A stretch of DNA of 10,433 nt. Origin: JASFEQ01 sp050122535 (lineage in GTDB: Bacteria > Desulfobacterota > DSM-4660 > Desulfatiglandales > HGW-15). Positions 5,542 to 10,433 of this stretch are shown piece by piece (position 1 is the first letter of the stretch; every line of letters starts with the position of its first letter). Where the stretch lies: NCBI GenBank assembly GCA_050122535.1, contig JASFIT010000135.1:1-10433 (forward strand), read 5' to 3'. The notes under the pieces were generated by a model. The model was given only the letters and a program-made list of their open reading frames with translations. It was not told the DNA's origin and searched no databases. A program made the position numbers and the translations under genes.

Positions 5542-7596
5542 TTAGGCGTCAGCCCTACGGATGGTGCACTGAAGTGATTTCTGGTCCGGATACCCCATGA
5601 TCGGCTCCCGGCAGTTGACGTCCGTGAGCAGGTTGCCGTTGGCCTCCCCGCCCCAACCATGGGGAACCAACACCACGCCCTCCACCACCCGCTCGTCAAC
5701 CCGTGCCTTCATCTTCACCCAACCGCGGTTGGTCTCCACCACCACCTGGTCACCATCATCAATACCAAACTTTTTGGCTGTCTCAGGACCAATCTCGGTC
5801 AAGGCCTCAGGATAGACCTTTTTGAGGGCCTTAACCTGCCGGTGCTGGCTGTGGGTGTAATATAGGTTACGACTACCCACGGAGAGGATCAGAGGATATT
5901 TTTCCAAGAAGGCCTTCTCTCCTCGAATAGGGCCCCTTTCCGGCTCAAGATAGGAGGGCAGGGGATCAAAGCCCACATCTTCAAGGGCCTTACTATATAT
6001 CTCGATCTTGCCAGATGGGGTGCGGAACAGGCCTTCCCGGATCGTGTAGTCCTTCTCTTTGTAAAAATCTCCCTCCGGCTTTTCGTTAAGGAGATAATCA
6101 AAGGAGAAACCGGTGGGCTCCAGCATGAAACTGACGAATTCCTCTTCAGATTTCCAGGGCAGCTTTTCACCCACCCCAAGTCTATGACCCAGCTCCGTGA
6201 AGTACCGCCACTCAGACCAGCTCTCGTGCAACGGCTCTATGCATTTTTTGCGCAGAATAAGGTAGGGAAGGCAGTGACACACGTTATACGTATAGCCAAT
6301 CCCCCATTTCTCCAGATGTGAGCAGGCGGGCAACACATAGTGGGCCAGCTTTGCGGTGTCGGTCATGAAGAGGTCGTGGACTACCAGGAGCTCCAGTTTT
6401 TGAAAGGCCTCCCTGAAGGTGTTGGTGTCCGGCATGGATACGATGGGGTTCCCACCCTCCACCAGGAAGGCTTTCAGTTTTTCCGGGATGCTCTCTGGCA
6501 CCATGGTGACCACGCCGTATGGCGCCTTTCGGCCCCAGAGATCGAAGAACAGGGGATACTCGTCGGATCCTATGGGATCCCCACCCAGGGTGAATCCTGG
6601 ATTGCCAAACCTGGGCGGCGGGCTCATGACCCACCCCCCTGGCACATTGATGTTCCCTGTAATGGTCTGCAGCACGCCGAACGCACGGCTGTTCTGCGTA
6701 CCGTTTGCGGTCTGGTCTTGGGTGCAGGTCCCCTGAAAGATACTTGCCCCTTTGGTAGTTGCGAACAACCTGGCCAATTTACGAATGTCCTCCGCAGGAA
6801 TCCATGTGATCTCCTCGGCCCATTCTGGCGTGTACTTCTGGACATGTGGAACCAGTTTTTCGAAACCGTATGTATGTTTCTCTACGAACGTTTTGTCGTG
6901 AAGATCTTCAGCAATGATCACATTCATCATGGCGAGGGCCAATGCGCCGTCCGTACCCGGACGGATGCGCAGATACATATCCGCCTTGTCGGCCAACGGG
7001 ATTCGCTTTGGGTCAATGACCACGAGCTTGGCGCCCTTTTTCAGATTCTTTTTCAGGAAGAACTTGAGGGGGAAGTCGGACTGGTCAGGATTGTGGCCCC
7101 AGAAAATGTAGAGATTGGAGTCCGGCTCTTCAACAGGATACCTCCCAAAGGTCATCTGTCTGGTACGGATGCGCATACGATAGCAAATACTCTCTACGGA
7201 GAAGAAGTTGGGGGAGCCGAAGCCAGATCTGAGCAGGTGTACCAGGGTGGACATCTCCAGGTTTTCCACGCCAATGGAACCACAAAAGATCCCCAGGATT
7301 TGTGGTCCGTATGCGTCCTTGAGGCCGTTCATCTTTACAGCAATCTCATCCAGGGCCTGGTCCCAAGAAATTTCCTCAAAGTCACCATTTACTCGCTTCA
7401 GTGGTCGCTTCAAGCGGTCAGGGCTATATATGACGTCCAGGGCGTTAGCGCCCTTGGGACAGAGCCTTCCCTTGTTTAGGGGATGGGATTCCAGGCCTCT
7501 GATCTTAACCGCCTTTCCATCCTCCACCGTCACCTTGGCCCCACAGCTGTGGTAACAGAGGGTGCAGTCCGTCAGTATCTCTTTTTTTTCTCCCAT
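5542..7596 (-). CDS. Molybdopterin (bis-MGD) oxidoreductase, catalytic subunit
   Basis: A 684-residue member of the DMSO-reductase superfamily, closest in feel to formate dehydrogenase/thiosulfate-reductase-like proteins. Seen: an N-terminal [4Fe-4S] motif C11-x2-C14-x3-C18 with C46 (GRLCPKG); MGD-binding segments such as WGHNPDQSD (166-174), KLVVIDPKR (190-198) and GNINVPGG (314-321); EGGNPIVSMPD (380-390); and a C-terminal cofactor-capping domain with SVGSRNLYYTHSQHR (572-586) and PHGWGGEANG (645-654). No Tat signal is present, so it should be cytoplasmic. By eye-alignment with E. coli FdhF, the metal-ligand Cys/Sec position falls on R142 in SICYRMRIRTR, so a protein thiolate/selenate ligand seems absent. 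AGGAG precedes ATG by 8 nt. It opens the cluster downstream of the IclR gene and may serve as an electron input or output module; the substrate is unknown. Confidence 0.93.
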   Translation of the reverse strand: MGEKKEILTDCTLCYHSCGAKVTVEDGKAVKIRGLESHPLNKGRLCPKGANALDVIYSPDRLKRPLKRVNGDFEEISWDQALDEIAVKMNGLKDAYGPQILGIFCGSIGVENLEMSTLVHLLRSGFGSPNFFSVESICYRMRIRTRQMTFGRYPVEEPDSNLYIFWGHNPDQSDFPLKFFLKKNLKKGAKLVVIDPKRIPLADKADMYLRIRPGTDGALALAMMNVIIAEDLHDKTFVEKHTYGFEKLVPHVQKYTPEWAEEITWIPAEDIRKLARLFATTKGASIFQGTCTQDQTANGTQNSRAFGVLQTITGNINVPGGWVMSPPPRFGNPGFTLGGDPIGSDEYPLFFDLWGRKAPYGVVTMVPESIPEKLKAFLVEGGNPIVSMPDTNTFREAFQKLELLVVHDLFMTDTAKLAHYVLPACSHLEKWGIGYTYNVCHCLPYLILRKKCIEPLHESWSEWRYFTELGHRLGVGEKLPWKSEEEFVSFMLEPTGFSFDYLLNEKPEGDFYKEKDYTIREGLFRTPSGKIEIYSKALEDVGFDPLPSYLEPERGPIRGEKAFLEKYPLILSVGSRNLYYTHSQHRQVKALKKVYPEALTEIGPETAKKFGIDDGDQVVVETNRGWVKMKARVDERVVEGVVLVPHGWGGEANGNLLTDVNCREPIMGYPDQKSLQCTIRRADA

Positions 7597-7672
7597 TACT
7601 GCATCTCCTTTCTTGTATTAGATTTTTATCAATGGCGTTTCCCGATGATCTGAAGGCATCGTCTGTTCTGCC

Positions 7673-7687
7673 TGGTCTCAAGGACCA
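7673..7687. promoter_or_regulatory. Small palindrome upstream of the molybdopterin gene
   Basis: TGGTC-TCAAG-GACCA is a 5-bp perfect inverted repeat in the leader between element B and the molybdopterin gene. It could be a regulator site for the cluster, for instance for the adjacent IclR protein, but it is short and no convincing -35/-10 pair was found beside it. The remaining leader (7597-7736) shows nothing else I can name. Confidence 0.25.
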
Positions 7688-7736
7688 AAGATCGTTGTTC
7701 ATGTTTCTTACCAGATTGTCGAAAAACCGGCTCCTG

Positions 7737-7863
7737 AGAGGCTGATAGAAAATGTCCAGATGCAAGGATTCCCAAATCCCGAGGAAAGAGGCGTACATAC
7801 AAGTACGCCGCAGTGACGAGGGATGAGGGTAACGCAGCAGATGGGCGTTTTCCATCAGCCTCT
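7737..7863. repeat. Long imperfect palindrome (MITE/REP-like), element B
   Basis: The arms begin AGAGGCTGAT (7737-7746) and end with its complement (7854-7863). Inward they stay similar (GAAAATGTCCA on one side against GAAAACGCCCA read from the other) and end at a perfect core GCGTAC-ATACAA-GTACGC (7791-7808). The unit could fold along its full 127 nt. It starts six bases after the IclR stop codon on the transcribed strand. Its layout resembles element A (long imperfect arms, small perfect core, placed right after a stop codon), although the sequences differ. I believe similar palindromes are dispersed in deltaproteobacterial genomes, but that is memory and not shown here. It may act as a transcription barrier or a non-autonomous mobile element. 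Confidence 0.85.
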
Positions 7864-7868
7864 ACAGC

Positions 7869-8639
7869 TTACTGTAAGCGGTAATTAATCTCTTCGGAAA
7901 TCCCTTTTAATAACGCTGTTAACGCTGGAATGGAATCCTTAGGCACCTGGCGCGTCAGACCAACAGCCCAGATGGCGGCTTGAAGATCCCTGCCGTTTGC
8001 CTTAATGGGTATGGCAAAAGCAACCATCCCCTCAATGTACTCTTCCCTGTCATAGGCGATGCCTTGTTTGCGAACTTCAAGAATCTCCTCTTTATAGACC
8101 CCCTTATCGATAATGGAGTGGGGTGTATATCTTTTGAGCTCGGTTCGAGCGAGGATCTCGTCGATTAGTTCATCGGACAGTTGCGAAAGCATCGCCTTGA
8201 TGCCAGCGCCCGCCAAGACCGGCATCCGCATGCCGATTTCCGATGATAATTTAATCCCATAGGCCGAATCCACTTTGTCAATAAGAATGGCATGGCCATC
8301 GGAACGAAACCCTAAGAAGGCGGAAAGCTTGGTTTTCTCGTTGATTGTCTCTAAATAGGGATGTGCGGTCTGTATGAGCTCAGAGCGCTTCCCCGCCATA
8401 TTTCCAAGCATATAGAAGCGCGTGCCCAAGACAAATTTGCCGTCCGCTTGATTTTCTAGGACATTGAGGTCCATGAGCGTGTGGACGATGTTGAACACCG
8501 TGCTCTTATTCAGGTCAAGCTTTGCGGATATGCCGCTGATGCCCATTGGTTCTCTCGATTGGGCAAGCAACTCCAGGATAGCAAAGCACTTGTCTATGGC
8601 TGGTACTCTTTTGAATGCGGGGGACATAATGATACCCAA
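7869..8639 (-). CDS. IclR-family transcriptional regulator
   Basis: A 256-residue regulator. An N-terminal winged helix-turn-helix covers residues 11-72 (VPAIDKCFAILELL, then GISAKLDLNKSTVFNIVHTL with the recognition helix near 44-60, and the wing DGKFVLG). The C-terminal ligand-binding domain follows (AHPYLETINEKT, MPVLAGAGIKAML, GIAYDREEYIEGMVAFAIPI). IclR proteins often sense aromatic or other carboxylic catabolites and control neighbouring operons. The start is uncertain: TTG at 8637-8639 has AAGGA six bases upstream, while ATG at 8625-8627 (four residues later) lacks a well-spaced site, so I use TTG. It is co-oriented with and upstream of the redox cluster, separated by a palindrome and leader, and is the most likely regulator of that cluster. 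Low expression from a TTG start is typical of such regulators. Confidence 0.92.
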   Translation of the reverse strand: MGIIMSPAFKRVPAIDKCFAILELLAQSREPMGISGISAKLDLNKSTVFNIVHTLMDLNVLENQADGKFVLGTRFYMLGNMAGKRSELIQTAHPYLETINEKTKLSAFLGFRSDGHAILIDKVDSAYGIKLSSEIGMRMPVLAGAGIKAMLSQLSDELIDEILARTELKRYTPHSIIDKGVYKEEILEVRKQGIAYDREEYIEGMVAFAIPIKANGRDLQAAIWAVGLTRQVPKDSIPALTALLKGISEEINYRLQ

Positions 8640-8673
8640 ATTTGTTCCTTATAGAAAACATTTGTTCTTTATA
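8640..8673 (-). promoter_or_regulatory. Candidate autoregulatory operator (14-nt direct repeat)
   Basis: TATAAAGAACAAAT (8660-8673) recurs as TATAAGGAACAAAT (8640-8653), one mismatch, exactly 20 bp apart, so both lie on one face of the helix. The upstream copy covers the -10 box and the downstream copy the ribosome binding site. An AACATTT/AAATGTT inverted repeat also overlaps the -10 region. Autorepression by the IclR protein would fit, but no site consensus proves it. Confidence 0.4.
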
Positions 8674-8697
8674 TGAAACGAAATGTTTAGATGTCAA
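8668..8697 (-). promoter_or_regulatory. Sigma70-type promoter of the IclR-family gene
   Basis: On the minus strand a perfect -35 TTGACA (8692-8697) is followed after 18 nt by TATAAA (8668-8673), five of six matches to the -10 consensus. The transcript would start roughly 25 nt before the TTG start codon of the IclR-family gene. Confidence 0.65.
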
Positions 8698-8699
8698 GG

Positions 8700-9014
8700 G
8701 AAAAAAGCCAAAAAAGTAATCTGAAAAATTCTGTAGGGCCAGGCGTGATAGGTATCGAATCTTCAATACCGACGCACTGCCCGGTTATCAAATGATATCA
8801 AGGAATTGGGCGGAGGCATACTTGAGCATGTCGCCCCCGTGAAATAAGCCCCGCCCCAGTTGAATAAGCTGCGCATTCAACAGGGCAAGCATTTCGCAAG
8901 GCAGGCACAGGCAATTCACCAGAACAACGCAGAAATTGTGAAACCGGGGACCCGCCCGTAGGGTGGGAAGTCCAAGTGCAGCGCGGACAAAAAGTGCCTT
9001 TTCCTGATCGGGAA
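8700..9014. other. Non-coding spacer between ftsY and the IclR gene, with small inverted repeats
   Basis: No convincing gene is seen. A minus-strand frame stays open for about 70 codons but lacks a start and recognisable motif. Structure includes GTTGAAT/ATTCAAC (8859-8865 with 8875-8881), a G/C-rich stretch around 8807-8857 in which GGGCGG can pair with either of two CGCCC-containing segments, and a hairpin GGAC-CCGCCC-GTA-GGGTGG-GAA-GTCC around 8948-8973. The make-up resembles an interspersed repeat, though I cannot prove copy number. After the ftsY stop there is only a weak TTCC/GGAA stem before a short T-run, not a strong terminator. Confidence 0.35.
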
Positions 9015-9977
9015 TTAGTCGAATAGGGCGTTTACGAAATCATCAGCATCAAAAGGCCTGAGATCATCCAGCCTTTCGCCGATCCCAATAAACCCTATGG
9101 GGAGCCCAAGCTGGTGACATATGCCCACCACGATGCCTCCCTTGGCAGTCCCGTCCAGCTTGGTCAAAATAATGTCCGTTACACCGAGGGCCTTATGAAA
9201 CATCTCAGCCTGAGACAGGGCATTCTGCCCCGTGGTTGCATCCAGAACTAACCATGTCTGATGGGGAGCGCCGGGCAGCTTCCGCCCTGCAACACGCTGG
9301 ATCTTCTCAAGTTCATCCATAAGGTTCGTCTTGGTATGAAGCCGGCCGGCCGTATCGATGAGTACCACATCCATATCTCTCGCCTGGGCTGCGGAAATGG
9401 CATCGAAGACAACTGCGGATGGATCAGAACCCGTTTTCTGCTTGATCACCTCCGCATCCACCCTCTCCCCCCAGATGCCCAGCTGTTCAACGGCCGCCGC
9501 CCTGAATGTATCAGCGGCCACCAGCATGACCTTCTTGCCCTGCGCTTTGAAATGGTGTGCTGCCTTGCCAATGGTGGTCGTCTTGCCCACACCGTTCACA
9601 CCGATCACCATGATAATCAGGGGCTCCCCAGGGCCGGGGTTCTGGTGCTCTGACGCGGATACCTTAAGGAAGGCATGGATGTGTTCCTTCAGGGCAGCCT
9701 TGAGCTTCTCAGGATCATCAAGTTCTTTCCTCGCAACTGCGGCCTGAACCCGATCAATCAATTCCTGCGTCGTGGCCACACCCAAATCGGATGTGAAAAG
9801 GATTTCCTCAAGCTCATCCAGGAGATCCGCATCAATCTCTTTCGTCCCAAAGATGAGCTGATCCAGCCTGCCTGTGAGCCCAGATCTCGTCTTTGAAAGC
9901 CCCTGCCGCAGCCTCTCGTAGAAACTCTCGGCCTTCTTTTCTTCTTTTGACTTCTTCCTTCTAAACAGCCTAATCAT
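9015..9977 (-). CDS. ftsY: Signal recognition particle receptor FtsY
   Basis: A 320-residue SRP GTPase that docks ribosome-nascent chain-SRP complexes at the cytoplasmic membrane translocon. Seen in order: a short basic N-terminus (RLFRRKKSKEEKK), the helical N domain (about 20-105), and the G domain with G1 GVNGVGKTT (126-134), DTFRAAA (156-162), G3 DTAGR (208-212), G4 TKLD (272-275) and the closing GIGERLDDLRPFDADDFV (298-315). The acidic A domain of E. coli FtsY is missing, as in many bacteria that carry a shorter FtsY of this size. Start ATG at 9975-9977 is followed immediately by the basic segment expected for membrane binding; the upstream GAGCG is a weak ribosome site. It is a housekeeping gene with no evident functional link to the redox cluster. 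Confidence 0.97.
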   Translation of the reverse strand: MIRLFRRKKSKEEKKAESFYERLRQGLSKTRSGLTGRLDQLIFGTKEIDADLLDELEEILFTSDLGVATTQELIDRVQAAVARKELDDPEKLKAALKEHIHAFLKVSASEHQNPGPGEPLIIMVIGVNGVGKTTTIGKAAHHFKAQGKKVMLVAADTFRAAAVEQLGIWGERVDAEVIKQKTGSDPSAVVFDAISAAQARDMDVVLIDTAGRLHTKTNLMDELEKIQRVAGRKLPGAPHQTWLVLDATTGQNALSQAEMFHKALGVTDIILTKLDGTAKGGIVVGICHQLGLPIGFIGIGERLDDLRPFDADDFVNALFD

Positions 9978-10030
9978 ACGCTCGCTGGCACTCCATTCTC
10001 TACACAGAGTTATTCAATTTCACGACCCAA

Positions 10031-10072
10031 AGCAACAATAGAAGTGGGATTCCCCTTCTGCTTGTGGTTGCT
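10031..10072. other. Nested stem-loop between dctM and ftsY
   Basis: AGCAAC (10031-10036) pairs with GTTGCT (10067-10072), enclosing AGAAG-T-GGG (10040-10048) paired with CCC-CTTCT (10052-10059). There is no T-run on either side, so a rho-independent terminator is not supported. It may be an mRNA structure in the 124-nt spacer. Confidence 0.3.
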
Positions 10073-10101
10073 CCGAAAGGACCACTCCCTTGTTGAACAT
10101 T

Positions 10102-10431
10102 TTATCCCATGAGGGAGGGTAGCCAGAGGGCAAGCCAGGGAAAGGCAAAAATGAGGATGACACGAACAATATCCGCCACCACAAAGGGGAGTATGCCCCT
10201 GAATATGGTACCTAAAGGCACATCCTTTGCCACACCCGCCAGAACAAACACATTGATCCCAACCGGCGGGGTAATCTGGCCCATTTCCGCCATGGTGACC
10301 ACGATGACTCCAAACCAAATGGGGTCGTAGCCCAGGCCTGTGACTACTGGGAAGAAGATAGGGATTGTGAGAATAATGGCGGGGATGATCGGCATGATGC
10401 AGCCGAGGATCACATAGACGAGCAGGATGGC
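10102..10431 (-). CDS. dctM: TRAP transporter large permease (DctM), C-terminal end
   Basis: The frame is open from the right edge to TAA at 10102-10104, giving 109 residues; the start lies outside the window. The sequence is strongly hydrophobic, about three membrane segments, and contains family features: PIFFPVVTGLGYDPIWFGVIVV, then the conserved ITPPVGINVFVLAGVAKDVPLGTIFRGILPFV and a final segment LIFAFPWLALWLP. These place it in the DctM/12-TM subunit that carries a carboxylate substrate bound by a periplasmic DctP protein, driven by an ion gradient. The substrate cannot be told from this part. The spacer to ftsY is 124 nt, so any co-transcription with ftsY is incidental. Confidence 0.92.
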   Translation of the reverse strand, partial: AILLVYVILGCIMPIIPAIILTIPIFFPVVTGLGYDPIWFGVIVVTMAEMGQITPPVGINVFVLAGVAKDVPLGTIFRGILPFVVADIVRVILIFAFPWLALWLPSLMG

Positions 10432-10433
10432 CC

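Noticed and set aside
6340..7479. A 379-codon open frame on the plus strand
   Set aside because: It lies fully antisense to the molybdopterin oxidoreductase, whose motifs are unmistakable; the plus-strand translation has no recognisable domain.
7505..7855. Minus-strand ORF of 116 codons across the molybdopterin gene start
   Set aside because: It runs through palindrome B and overlaps the true gene out of frame; no ribosome site or motif.
1..10433. CRISPR array, tRNA, rRNA, transposase gene or tungsten/molybdenum cofactor riboswitch
   Set aside because: No regularly spaced repeats, tRNA arms, rRNA segments, transposase motifs or Moco-riboswitch-like leader were recognised on reading both strands.

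Overview
This window looks like part of a chromosome from a strictly anaerobic bacterium, most likely a Desulfobacterota (old Deltaproteobacteria) sulfate reducer or syntroph. The evidence is a tungsten/molybdenum aldehyde:ferredoxin-oxidoreductase-family gene of the BamB type, a polyferredoxin of the BamC type, a large HdrA-like flavoprotein and a bis-MGD oxidoreductase in one locus, plus an FtsY and a TRAP permease. No taxonomic marker is present, so this is inference. All real genes lie on the minus strand, so transcription runs from high to low coordinates.

Right side (about 9000-10433): the 3' end of a TRAP transporter large permease (DctM), then ftsY. A non-coding stretch (8640-9014) follows, holding small inverted repeats and, next to the regulator gene, a good sigma70-type promoter with a 14-nt direct repeat. 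Then comes an IclR-family regulator (7869-8639). A 127-bp imperfect palindrome starts six bases after the regulator's stop codon.

Middle and left (1-7596): a catabolic/redox cluster. In order of transcription it holds a molybdopterin oxidoreductase (5542-7596), a 26-codon relic of a second BamB-like gene (5403-5483), a small unknown protein (5129-5335), a full BamB-like tungsten enzyme (3088-5046), a BamC-like three-cluster ferredoxin (2526-3071), a 147-bp imperfect palindrome placed right after that stop codon, a broken BamD/HdrD-like gene start (2154-2354) with two in-frame TAA codons, and an HdrA-like flavoprotein that runs off the left edge (1-2149).

Functionally, the BamB-like enzyme with its ferredoxin partner and HdrA-like subunit resembles the ATP-independent class II benzoyl-CoA reductase module, in which electrons reach a W-pterin site through Fe-S and Hdr-type subunits. 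The BamB His and Cys positions proposed for CoA-ester reduction are kept. The extra molybdopterin enzyme could feed or drain electrons, but no substrate is visible. The main surprise is that the locus is a mosaic: intact genes alternate with relics of paralogous bam-like genes and two large palindromic elements, as if a larger Bam-like cluster has been rearranged and partly eroded.
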